64,000 nt of DNA, taken from Desulfamplus magnetovallimortis (GTDB lineage: Bacteria > Desulfobacterota > Desulfobacteria > Desulfobacterales > Desulfobacteraceae). Both the position numbers and the translations under genes were made by a program. Shown one piece after another: positions 11,035 to 19,388 of the stretch. The notes under the pieces are model-generated. The model saw only the letters and a list, made by a program, of their open reading frames with translations. It was not told where the DNA came from and did not search any database. The stretch lies in assembly GCF_900170035.1 (NCBI RefSeq), contig NZ_LT828542.1:246610-310609 (forward strand), given 5' to 3'. Each line of letters starts with the position of its first letter. Position 1 is the stretch's first letter.

Positions 11035-13701
11035 CTAAAAGAGATTATCCTTTTGAGCAAGCTCAATGATCGTAGGAGTAATAAAAATAAGCAACTCATT
11101 CCTTACGCTGCTCTCTGAATCAGTTCTGAAAAGATGACCAAGATAGGGGATATCTGACAAAAACGGAAAAGCAGTTCTGCCTTCCAGTATGGAATTTTTA
11201 ACAACACCACCTATTACTATTGTTTCTCCATTATTAACCAGAAGTTCTGTCTCTGCTTCATTGGTTGATATGGTGGGAACTCCATCTGCTGCCATACCAA
11301 CAAGGTCATTTTTAGTAATTTTGATCTTCATGTTTATCCGCTTATCTGGTGTTACACTTGGTTCAACCTCAAGCATCAAGTCTATCTTTTTAAACGATGT
11401 CGTGACTGTTGAATTTCCTCCCGAACCGGATACAGTATCATAAGGAACCTCAATACCCTGATTTATTTTTGCCTGTTTATTATCAAGGGTCATTATTTTG
11501 GGAGAAGAGATAATCTTGGAACTTCCTTTAGTTTCAGAGGCCGTAAGCCTTGCATCCAGAAGGAATGGGGTTCCGGCAAGGCGGCTGAAGGTGTAACCTA
11601 TGCTTGAACTTGATGCAGCAGGGTAGTTGAATGCAGCATCAAACCCATATAAGCCTCCAAGATCATCACGATAAACATTTTGGCTCTCTCCACCCCATGC
11701 CACGCCAATCTCCTTTGCAAAGTCACGACTTGCCTCAACAACCTTTGCAGAAATCAGAACCTGGGGAGTAACCTTGTCAAGTTTAAAAATCAAATCCTTT
11801 GCCATATCGAGACTATTCTGTACATCAGTCATGATAATCAGCCGACTTCTCTTATCTACACTTATCTTGCCTCTTTCTGTCTTTATCTCCTCAAGGTGAG
11901 GTTTTATGTCTGTGTCGGGATCAGCATAGTTAACACGCAGGTATGCTGTTACCAGGGGTTCCAGTTCTTTCTGTTGCTCCAGCTCCTTTTTACGAGCTTC
12001 AAGCCTCGCCTGCTTCTGGGCTGCCTCTTTTTGCAATGTCTCCTGGGTGGCAATCCTGATAATTGATCCCTCTTTTACTTTACCAAGGCCATTCATTTTT
12101 AGCACAAGATCAAGAATCTGATCCCACGGTACAGGCTTGTCAAGTGTCAGGGTGACATTCCCTGTGACATCCTTGTCTATGGCAAAATTATCGCCACTTA
12201 CTGTTCGAAGTATTCTGAAAACATTTTTTATATCGGTCTCATAAAAATCAAGGCTTATCTTTTCTCCAGTATAGACAGGAGTTTCATCGTAAAGAGTATC
12301 TGCTGTGACAGGAACTGCCTCAATGGGCATATTTTCATTTTCATAATTGTACTCAATCTCATTTTCTGGAAATTCAACACTGCCCGCAGATGCTGCAAAG
12401 TTAACCTCATCAGAAGATGCATTTGGCTGTGAAGCAACAGAAGGCATAGAAGAAGAAAAAGATAAATTATCTGAATCATATTTTAAAGGGGCAGAAGATG
12501 AGGCTTTTTGAGGATTAACAGGCTGTTGATATGGAATTGAAATCGATGAAGGCTGGCCGTTTGCAACACTACCATGGTTCAGCGGTGGCTCAAGAAAAAG
12601 CTTAATCATGCTTCCTTGCTGCTCGACATGATATGGAACTCTTTCTCTTAACTGAAAAACAATTCGTGATGGTTCTGAAGCATCAAGTCTGTTAACAGGA
12701 AGCATTTCATTAACAGCAGAATCAAAATGTGTTGTTACAAGACGCATCTGGCTCTCTTCTGGAATATCAGTATTAAAAAGATTAAGCTGAAGCTCCATTT
12801 GATTCAATCTGCTGTTTTTAATTTTGTACCTTACCGGAGATGATGTCTGAACAACAATGGAAGTTTTGCCATCAGCACTGCTTTGAAAGTCAATTTTTTT
12901 CAGCTTTGCCGTTGCCTGAAAGTCAGTAGCTTCAAAAATTTCCTCTTGTGATAAAGGCTCAGTATTTTTTTCAATTGAAGCAGCAGATGAGAGATTTTTT
13001 GCCCCGTTAGAAGAGGTCTCTGCATTAACAGCAATTTGATGCTCATCTTCAGCAACATCTGAAGAAAAAATATCATTACTTAAAGCTCTATCTTCCTGAG
13101 AAGAAGATGCGTCACCCGCAAAAAGAGTATCAGAGCCAATGTCAGCCTTATCAGATCCAGATTGTTGCAATAAGGGATTTTCATCTATGTTATTTAAAGT
13201 AGTACTTTGAGAATCTATATCCTGAGAAGAGACAGTGGATTGTCCTGATTTTTTATAAAAAACAAGTCTTAGGAGATCACCTTCTTCCTCAACACGATAA
13301 TCAAGATCACTCTTTAAGAGGATATTGACGCCTGCTGTCTGTTTTTCATCATCAACATAGGATGGTAAAATTGAAGCAATTGCAGCCTCTGGGGGAATCA
13401 CAGGTGGAGTTAAATTTTCAGAAAGGGAAGTTGAATGGAGATAAACCATTACCCCAAGAGGAAAATCCTGCTTGACAGAAGAGTATTTCATCTCAGCATT
13501 TCCCTTAAGCAGAACATCCACTGAATCAGGGTGGCTTTCAAAGGAGAGGCTTTCAAGCACTCTTTGCCCGGAACTGTTCCCTGAATGCAGGGAATTCCCT
13601 TGCCAGGCAGGAGAGAGACATCCTGAGAAACACAAAACAAATAACAAACCACTCATCCATCGACAGGCCGCTTTAAATTCAATAAAAAATAAATGAGACA
13701 T
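11035..13701 (-). CDS. pilQ: type IV pilus secretin PilQ
   Basis: Outer-membrane secretin that forms the pore for the type IV pilus. The 888 residues begin with a lipoprotein-like signal (LLFVLCFSGC), which differs from the plain Sec signal of many PilQ proteins. Two AMIN-type beta regions (about 40-140 and 260-375) are joined by a Ser/Asp/Glu-rich linker. Then follow the STN domain (about 475-545, ISLDFYETDIKNVFRIL), a secretin N domain (about 590-660) and the C-terminal secretin barrel (about 690-885) with the typical VPTISTNEAET and NELLIFITPTII segments. The gene is the last of pilM-N-O-P-Q, 3 bp after pilP. The protein is longer than many PilQ proteins because of the low-complexity linkers. 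Confidence 0.95.
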   Translation of the reverse strand: MSHLFFIEFKAACRWMSGLLFVLCFSGCLSPAWQGNSLHSGNSSGQRVLESLSFESHPDSVDVLLKGNAEMKYSSVKQDFPLGVMVYLHSTSLSENLTPPVIPPEAAIASILPSYVDDEKQTAGVNILLKSDLDYRVEEEGDLLRLVFYKKSGQSTVSSQDIDSQSTTLNNIDENPLLQQSGSDKADIGSDTLFAGDASSSQEDRALSNDIFSSDVAEDEHQIAVNAETSSNGAKNLSSAASIEKNTEPLSQEEIFEATDFQATAKLKKIDFQSSADGKTSIVVQTSSPVRYKIKNSRLNQMELQLNLFNTDIPEESQMRLVTTHFDSAVNEMLPVNRLDASEPSRIVFQLRERVPYHVEQQGSMIKLFLEPPLNHGSVANGQPSSISIPYQQPVNPQKASSSAPLKYDSDNLSFSSSMPSVASQPNASSDEVNFAASAGSVEFPENEIEYNYENENMPIEAVPVTADTLYDETPVYTGEKISLDFYETDIKNVFRILRTVSGDNFAIDKDVTGNVTLTLDKPVPWDQILDLVLKMNGLGKVKEGSIIRIATQETLQKEAAQKQARLEARKKELEQQKELEPLVTAYLRVNYADPDTDIKPHLEEIKTERGKISVDKRSRLIIMTDVQNSLDMAKDLIFKLDKVTPQVLISAKVVEASRDFAKEIGVAWGGESQNVYRDDLGGLYGFDAAFNYPAASSSSIGYTFSRLAGTPFLLDARLTASETKGSSKIISSPKIMTLDNKQAKINQGIEVPYDTVSGSGGNSTVTTSFKKIDLMLEVEPSVTPDKRINMKIKITKNDLVGMAADGVPTISTNEAETELLVNNGETIVIGGVVKNSILEGRTAFPFLSDIPYLGHLFRTDSESSVRNELLIFITPTIIELAQKDNLF

Positions 13702-13704
13702 ATA

Positions 13705-14568
13705 TCAACCCTTATCATCCAGCTTGTTGAGTTTCATTTCCTGGAAACGATCAATAACGTTTCCTTTATAATCCTTTACCTGCTCCTGTATGACTACTTT
13801 ATCCCTTTCAATTCTCACAACCTGACCGGAGTTTCGACCAATGTAGGTTCCTATATTTACAAGGTATCCCTTGCCACTGCTCTCCTCAACCATTGCAACG
13901 TCACCTGAAGCCTTGCTGATAACAGCCACAAGCTTTATCTGACTGAAATCAAGCTTTTCAAGGGGAGTTAAAATCCTTCTGGGTACCTCTTCCTCAATAT
14001 CAACCTTCTCTTCGGCAACAGCCGGAGTATCTTTAAGAAGTGGTTCAAAAGGATCTATCTTTCCTTCACCTGAATAATATTTGCCATCCTCACCGATTTC
14101 TATAAGACTCTGGTATGTAATATCTCCCAAACCAGAATCTGATGGTGAGTCTAAATAATTTCCTTCAAGGTCAACATCTATAGTATCTGTCAGCGGATTT
14201 TTCAACGGAATGTCGGTCAAAGCAAGATCATTTTTCTGATCATCTACAGATGCGACCTTAACCGCACTTTCATCTTCTATGCCTCCATCAACTGCTGTGC
14301 CGCCAGATGCCAATAGGTCTGAATCGCTAATTTCCTTTTTAACATTTCCAGATACCTGATGCACATCCGTGGATTCTGCCGGGGTAGATTCAGAGTCGGT
14401 CTCCTCTGATTCGATATTTTTAAGATCGCCAGCAGGAGGAATCTTAATTGATACAACCTCCTGTACCACCTGTTCTGGGATTTCTTTTCTCTGTTCACAG
14501 GCAGTTAGATATATTGCTAAAAAAGTTGAGACAATAGATAACAACACTTTATTTCTGAAATTTATCAT
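13705..14568 (-). CDS. pilP: type IV pilus assembly lipoprotein PilP
   Basis: Inner-membrane lipoprotein that links the PilN/PilO pair to the PilQ secretin. Lipobox LTAC at residues 21-24. The C-terminal third (about 190-285) has the PilP/HasB-like fold signature, with IDPFEPLL upstream, then LTPLEKLDFSQIKLVAVI and the GYLVNIGTYIGRNSG motif. Residues about 35-175 form an acidic, Ser/Asp-rich spacer longer than in classical PilP (about 170 residues in Pseudomonas). The ATG overlaps the pilO stop by 4 bp, indicating translational coupling. Confidence 0.93.
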   Translation of the reverse strand: MINFRNKVLLSIVSTFLAIYLTACEQRKEIPEQVVQEVVSIKIPPAGDLKNIESEETDSESTPAESTDVHQVSGNVKKEISDSDLLASGGTAVDGGIEDESAVKVASVDDQKNDLALTDIPLKNPLTDTIDVDLEGNYLDSPSDSGLGDITYQSLIEIGEDGKYYSGEGKIDPFEPLLKDTPAVAEEKVDIEEEVPRRILTPLEKLDFSQIKLVAVISKASGDVAMVEESSGKGYLVNIGTYIGRNSGQVVRIERDKVVIQEQVKDYKGNVIDRFQEMKLNKLDDKG

Positions 14569-15239
14569 TTACCCCGCCTTCTTTTGTCTTTTGTAGGCTT
14601 TGGCTGCTCTGCTTCCGCATCCTTTTGTTCTATAAATGTATATGTTACAGCCGTACATGATACTTCAAGAGCTTCATCTCCCGCCTTAGCATAGCTCATA
14701 ACAATATCTCTTATATTTACAAGCCGCGACAATTGCGAAACCCTGTCAAAAAACTCTGCAAGCTGATGGTACCCTCCTTCTACTTTAATTGAGACAGGGA
14801 CTTCTGCGTAAAAATCTTTTTTCACTACAGCTTCGGGCTTAAATAAAACAAATTCAAGCCCAGCATCATTACCTGACTTTGAAACTGCTGTCAAAAGAGA
14901 ATTTATCTCTTTTTTATCAGGAAGAGCAAGAAGGGCAGTATGAAAGTCATCCTCTTTTTCTTTAAGCTCTGTCTCAACCTTTTCAAGTTTAGCTGCTTTA
15001 ATTTTGTACGTTGATAGCTGAGAGTTCAATGAAGCATACTCATTTTCAAGGCTGACAATTTTTTCAAGACGGGGGGCAAGGAAAAAATAGTAAAAGCCAC
15101 CTCCCATGACAGCCAGGGTTGCAACACATATAAGCAGTCGCTGTTTCCTGGACAACTTTCCCACTTTTTCAAAAAAAGGGGCTGTCTTTTCCTTGAATTG
15201 ACTGACGATTGACTTAACTTGCTTTTTTTCTTTGCTCAT
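14565..15239 (-). CDS. pilO: type IV pilus inner-membrane platform protein PilO
   Basis: 224 residues. One transmembrane helix near residues 34-54 (LLICVATLAVMGGGFYYFF) follows a basic cytoplasmic tail, then a coiled coil (about 60-105, with many Glu/Lys) and a ferredoxin-like PilO domain (VEGGYHQLAEFFDRVSQLSRLVNI, a hallmark stretch). PilO pairs with PilN to align the pilus motor under the secretin. The Lys/Arg-rich C-terminus ends at the 4-bp overlap with pilP. A 366-bp repeat-bearing gap separates it from pilN, which is unusual because these genes normally abut. Confidence 0.95.
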   Translation of the reverse strand: MSKEKKQVKSIVSQFKEKTAPFFEKVGKLSRKQRLLICVATLAVMGGGFYYFFLAPRLEKIVSLENEYASLNSQLSTYKIKAAKLEKVETELKEKEDDFHTALLALPDKKEINSLLTAVSKSGNDAGLEFVLFKPEAVVKKDFYAEVPVSIKVEGGYHQLAEFFDRVSQLSRLVNIRDIVMSYAKAGDEALEVSCTAVTYTFIEQKDAEAEQPKPTKDKRRRGK

Positions 15240-15605
15240 TTTATATCATCCGGCTGTTGCATTGTCAGTAACAAATCACATACAAACTCTCTTAAAACAA
15301 TCTATAATTTTAAGTAGTTAGACTAATATTTCTTCCGGTTAAACCTTAGTGGATAATGGAAAAAATTTAAGTCCACCGACTTATAAGCTCTTAAAAAGAG
15401 TCAGAAGCCTGATTGTAAGCATCTACAACGCTCTAAATTTTTTTTGGGCACCATTGAAAATTTTCAAATCAATCTCTCAAGCAAATGCAAACTTTTTGAT
15501 ATAACGTACATGGCGGATTACCGCCACAATCGAAGGGATGAAAGTCGTTTTTAAAACAGGCTGTTACGGAGACTTTCATATAAAACTACAAATCAAAAAA
15601 GTTCA
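15240..15605. other. repeat-bearing gap inside the pil operon
   Basis: Lies between pilN and pilO. It contains a complete F2 element (15499-15584) and AT-rich spacer DNA; no gene is visible. Confidence 0.6.
15499..15584 (+). repeat. F2 dispersed hairpin element
   Basis: About 86 bp. Head ATATAACGTACATGG, stem A TGGCGG/CCGCCA with a 4-nt loop, then CAATCGAAGG and stem B ATGAAAGTC/GACTTTCAT (9 bp perfect) enclosing an inner AACAG/CTGTT pair. It splits pilN from pilO. Confidence 0.88.
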
Positions 15606-16169
15606 TCACTTTTTAGGTGCAACATTTGACTTTGCGCAAACAAGCTCAAATTCCCTGACCTTGGCATCTTTAATGCTTTTTAACTGAATTGTTTTCAAAT
15701 CAACTCCTTCAGAATTAAACAACTCAGAACTTTTCACATTTGTCATAAAATCAGCCACGGTCTGCTGATCAAAAGCAACTCCTTTTAATGTTACTGAGTT
15801 GCCTGCTGACTTAAGGTAGGTTATCCACATCCTCTCTGGAATAACAAGCTGTGTAAGGTTATCCATAAGCACCACAGGTTCTTTTCGAATGTTATTGAGA
15901 GAATCGATGGCATCAAGTTTCTGCTGAAGGAGAGCAAGCTCTTTCTCAATTTTAGTAACCCTGTCTGCTTTTGCCTTATATATTGATATCTCCTGCTTTA
16001 CACTTGCAATCTTACTTTCATGCTCTTTGATCTTATCATCATAATGGAGAATCACATACCAAAAAACAAATAACAATAAAAGAGCCATCAAAGAAAAAAT
16101 TGAGACCTGCCTTCGAATATTTTCTTTTGCTCGGGCTGCCCTGAAGGGGAGTAAATTGATTCTTATCAT
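15606..16169 (-). CDS. pilN: type IV pilus inner-membrane platform protein PilN
   Basis: 187 residues starting MIRINLLPFRAARAKE. This is the classical PilN N-terminus (INLLPxR), the short cytoplasmic peptide that binds the groove of PilM. A transmembrane helix (about 27-45) is followed by a coiled coil (about 48-90, KIKEHESKIASVKQEI) and a PilN/PilO ferredoxin-like domain (ERMWITYLKSAGNSVTLKGVAFDQQTVADFM, in parts). The ATG overlaps the pilM stop by 4 bp. Confidence 0.95.
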   Translation of the reverse strand: MIRINLLPFRAARAKENIRRQVSIFSLMALLLLFVFWYVILHYDDKIKEHESKIASVKQEISIYKAKADRVTKIEKELALLQQKLDAIDSLNNIRKEPVVLMDNLTQLVIPERMWITYLKSAGNSVTLKGVAFDQQTVADFMTNVKSSELFNSEGVDLKTIQLKSIKDAKVREFELVCAKSNVAPKK

Positions 16170-17224
16170 TTGTCGTCAACCCTCCTTAATGCCAGTCCAA
16201 GAGCAATTGATGCAAATGGCACTGCCCGCTGAATAAAAGCGTCAGAAAAATCCTTAGGATTAACCTTTATCACATCAAATGGATTCAATATTGAAACAGG
16301 AATTCCAAGATCAGTGGAGAGTTTTTCAGTAAAACCATCCATCAGTGAACCGCCACCACCAAGGTAAATGTTCTGAACATTACCATGTACTGATTTGGCC
16401 TGAAATGTTTTAACAACATTCTGGATTTCCACACTCCATCTCTGGGAAAAACCTTCGGAGATCTCTTTTAAATCAGCAGCACTCATTGATGCAGTATCAA
16501 TTTTTGACATAATTCTTTCTGCTTCCTCAAGGGTACACTCCTGTTCGGAAGAGATCATCTCCCTTACCTGACCGATTCCTGAAGAAGAGTCTCTCATCAT
16601 CAGAGAGTTAAATCCTTTGACTATATTCATGGTTGTCTTGGTGACTCCCACATCAATGATCATGTCAAGGGTGTCAGTTTTTTTCCTGCAGAAAACCTCA
16701 TAAATATTCTGAAATGCAAAGCTGTCAACATCAATAATGCTTGGATTCAGGCCGGCAAGATCAATCAGATCAATGTATTCTGCCACAAGGTCTTTTTTGG
16801 CAGCAACAAGAAGGACATTCATTTGATCTGCAGCAACATCACTATCATCCATGATCTGAAAATCAATATTCATATCATCAATATCATATGGAATGTACTG
16901 TTCAGCCTCAAAGCGTATTGAATCCACAAGAGCACTTTCAGAAACAGCGGGAACGGTAATAGTTTTAACAACAACCGACGAGCCACCTGTGGCTATAGCA
17001 ACATTCTTTGTCTTTATTTTATGGGTTTTAAAAAGGTTTTTTATGATCCCGGCCAGTTGTTCAATCTCAATAATCTCGCCATCTTCAATCAGGCCAGGCG
17101 GTATGGGAGTCATTCCGAACTTAACCAGAGAAATATCCTTGCCGCTTGTTTTGAGTTCTGCCACCTTAATCACAGATGAACCGATGTCCAGTCCCACAAG
17201 GTGACCTTTTTTGCTGAGTAACAT
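16166..17224 (-). CDS. pilM: type IV pilus assembly ATPase-like protein PilM
   Basis: 352 residues, actin-like fold. The first phosphate loop, HLVGLDIGSSVIKVAEL (8-24), and the second, IIDVGVTKTTMNIVKG (about 190-205), match PilM/FtsA. The adenosine motif is IYLGGGGSLMDGF (about 285-297). PilM sits in the cytoplasm and recruits PilN, connecting the motor ATPases to the PilN-PilO-PilP frame. This is the first gene of the cluster; the SD region (GGAAGG) is distant, about 14 nt before the ATG. The 700 bp upstream consist of repeats, so the promoter is not obvious. Confidence 0.95.
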   Translation of the reverse strand: MLLSKKGHLVGLDIGSSVIKVAELKTSGKDISLVKFGMTPIPPGLIEDGEIIEIEQLAGIIKNLFKTHKIKTKNVAIATGGSSVVVKTITVPAVSESALVDSIRFEAEQYIPYDIDDMNIDFQIMDDSDVAADQMNVLLVAAKKDLVAEYIDLIDLAGLNPSIIDVDSFAFQNIYEVFCRKKTDTLDMIIDVGVTKTTMNIVKGFNSLMMRDSSSGIGQVREMISSEQECTLEEAERIMSKIDTASMSAADLKEISEGFSQRWSVEIQNVVKTFQAKSVHGNVQNIYLGGGGSLMDGFTEKLSTDLGIPVSILNPFDVIKVNPKDFSDAFIQRAVPFASIALGLALRRVDDK

Positions 17225-17418
17225 AGCTATTTACGATACCTTCCTTTTAACAGAGATTTTAAGGAGTCGCCAGTAATAAGCCCTCTAAAAATGGCACCAC
17301 ATATTGATGAATCTTCAAATTCAATTTTTTCAAAGCATAAAAGCTCGAATTATTAACACAAAACCTACAGATATGGGGCTATTTACCATACCATCAAGTA
17401 TTATGTACAATCAAAAGA

Positions 17419-17538
17419 TAGACGGAGATAGCTGCGATGCAGTCACACCCAAAGATGAAAATCTGTATCCTTTTCCAAATAAACGGTCATGGTCGACATT
17501 CAGCCACCCACGGATATGGAAATTTGTATCTATTTTCG
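17419..17538 (+). repeat. two tandem F1 elements (diverged)
   Basis: The first copy (about 17419-17482) has loop-proximal changes (GCTGCGATGCAGT); the second (about 17479-17538) reads AAACGGTCATGG then CAGCCACCC and ends TATTTTCGGC, running directly into an F3 element. Confidence 0.7.
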
Positions 17539-17644
17539 GCATGCTTCATTTTCCAGTTTACACTTTCCTGAGAGAAAGCTCTGAGTGGTGGGGATCTCTC
17601 ACAAAAAAGTGTAAAGTACTGTTGGGTTCATATGAAGGATGCCC
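17539..17644 (+). repeat. F3 long inverted-repeat element
   Basis: Outer arms GCATGCTTCAT and ATGAAGGATGC, inner arms AGTTTACACTTT and AAAGTGTAAAGT, with a further GAGAGA/TCTCTC pair in the centre. The whole folds back as one long interrupted hairpin. Confidence 0.85.
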
Positions 17645-17655
17645 TATTTTCACGG

Positions 17656-17721
17656 TAAACGGTCATGACTGCCATCCAGCCACCCCCGAATATGGAAATT
17701 TGTATCCATTTCCACGGTAAA
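17656..17721 (+). repeat. F1 dispersed hairpin element
   Basis: TAAACGG start, then CATCCAGCCACCCCCGAATA, stem 2 GGAAAT/ATTTCC around TTGTATCC and the end CACGGTAAA. Stem 2 differs from other copies (GAAAAT/ATTTTC) on both sides, so pairing is kept. Confidence 0.85.
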
Positions 17722-17936
17722 AAAACATTCTGCATTTTCATTGCCATGCAAACCCGTTATAACTATACTGACAGCATGCTTATATAAGTACTGTTATCGT
17801 CATCAAGTCAAGTATTTTAATACAATTAAGCAAAAAAAATTCACTTTGACAGACTGTTTAATACAACCCCATTGCAAATACCTCTTTCACAATGGCCGTT
17901 ATATAAAAAAATTAATATATTACAACAAAAACACAA

Positions 17937-19388
17937 ATGGAATACAAAAGTATGACAAATCAATCAATTGGGGAAAAAAAACCCTTTAGATTTGTAAAAT
18001 TTTTTACATTTTCAAGTTTAATAGTAATGTTTGCAGCAACCATTGTAATGTCTGCAATGAATGCTCACTGGGTCAAAAGCATTTTACAGCAAAAAAGTGA
18101 AGAGTATGCACATCTGTTAGTTGAAAATCTCAATCATCAGGTATTTTTGCAGTTTATAATACCAACAGTCCTGAAATACGGTAAAATCAAATTAAGGGAA
18201 CAGCAGCAATATGAAAGAATGGAGCGTGTTGTAAGAACCACCCTTCACAGCTTTAATGTTGAGATGGTAAATATTTACGACATGAAAAACACAATTTCAT
18301 ACAGCTTTGATAAAGATAAAATCGGAAGCAAAGACGAAAACAGCAAGGGATATGCCCAGGCGATTCAAAACGTGTCAACAAGCAGGCTGATTCAAAAAGG
18401 AAACCCTTTTGAGATCCTTATGGGTTTTCCACACACAACAAAAATCGCTACGTTCGCTCCACTCAGAGCAGAAAAGCCACTTTCTTCTATCTCCGGACCT
18501 GTTCTTGGTGTAGTGGAGATAGTTCAAGACATTTCTGAAGATTACCTTAAAATATTCCAACTGCAACTTCTGACCATCATTACATGTTTTCTTGTTATGG
18601 GAATTCTGTTCGCTATTCTTATTTTTGTGGTACGACAGGGTGAACGCATTATTGAAGCAAGGGCAGAGGAGAGACTCAAACTTGAAGAGAAACTCCAGCA
18701 GGCAGAACATCTTTCTGCAATTGGAGAGATGACAGCCGGCGTTTCACATGAAATACGCAACCCCCTTGGGATTATCAAAAGCTCTGCAGAACTTCTCAAA
18801 AAGAAAATGGGGCGTCTGAATCAACCCACAAACATTGTTGACATAATAGTAGAAGAGTCTGTCCGTTTAAATAACATCATCACCGATTTCCTTGACTTTG
18901 CAAAACCAATGAATCTTGTGCTAAAACCCTGTAGTATTGAAGCTATAATTGACAAAAACACCCACTATATATCCCAACAGCTTAATGACAACAATATCAT
19001 CATAAAAAAGATAATAACAGATGAAATTCCAGAAATTATGTTGGACCCTGAAAAAATATATCAGGCATTCCTGAATATTATGCTAAATTCATGCCAGGCA
19101 ATGCAAAACGGCGGAACAATAACTGTATCTGTTTATTTAAAAAAAACTGACCAACACACGTTTGTAACAATTATTTTTGAAGACAATGGTTCAGGTATTC
19201 CCGAAGAAACCATAAAAAAAATATGGAATCCATTTTTTACAACCAAGGAAAAAGGTACAGGTCTTGGACTTGGTATTGTCAAAAACATCATTGAGTCGCA
19301 CCATGGAGAGATTCAAATTTCCAGCAGTAAGAATGCCGGTGCAAAAGTAGAAATCACGCTACCATCCAGGGAGATGCAACAGACATGA
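17937..19388 (+). CDS. membrane sensor histidine kinase (NtrB/PilS-type)
   Basis: About 483 residues. Two transmembrane helices (about 22-44 and 207-232) flank an extracytoplasmic sensor region of about 160 residues with no recognised fold. Then come a HAMP-like linker, HisKA with the phospho-acceptor in AGVSHEIRNPLGIIKS, and a HATPase_c domain with N-box IMLNSCQAMQNG, G1 EDNGSGIP and G2 GTGLGLGI. The protein should phosphorylate the sigma-54 regulator encoded next, whose ATG overlaps its stop (ATGA). Neither the ATG at 17937 nor one five codons later (17952) has a clear SD; the second has GGAA at about 9 nt and may be the true start. The adjacent divergent pil genes make PilS/PilR-like pilin control possible, but that is inferred. 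Confidence 0.9.
   Translation: MEYKSMTNQSIGEKKPFRFVKFFTFSSLIVMFAATIVMSAMNAHWVKSILQQKSEEYAHLLVENLNHQVFLQFIIPTVLKYGKIKLREQQQYERMERVVRTTLHSFNVEMVNIYDMKNTISYSFDKDKIGSKDENSKGYAQAIQNVSTSRLIQKGNPFEILMGFPHTTKIATFAPLRAEKPLSSISGPVLGVVEIVQDISEDYLKIFQLQLLTIITCFLVMGILFAILIFVVRQGERIIEARAEERLKLEEKLQQAEHLSAIGEMTAGVSHEIRNPLGIIKSSAELLKKKMGRLNQPTNIVDIIVEESVRLNNIITDFLDFAKPMNLVLKPCSIEAIIDKNTHYISQQLNDNNIIIKKIITDEIPEIMLDPEKIYQAFLNIMLNSCQAMQNGGTITVSVYLKKTDQHTFVTIIFEDNGSGIPEETIKKIWNPFFTTKEKGTGLGLGIVKNIIESHHGEIQISSSKNAGAKVEITLPSREMQQT

Larger units (their letters stand above)
17225..17936. other. 712-bp divergent intergenic region built of repeats
   Basis: Separates pilM (minus) from the sensor kinase (plus). From 17419 to 17721 it is a block of three F1 copies interrupted by one F3 hairpin. 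The remaining DNA is AT-rich without a recognisable gene. Confidence 0.6.
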
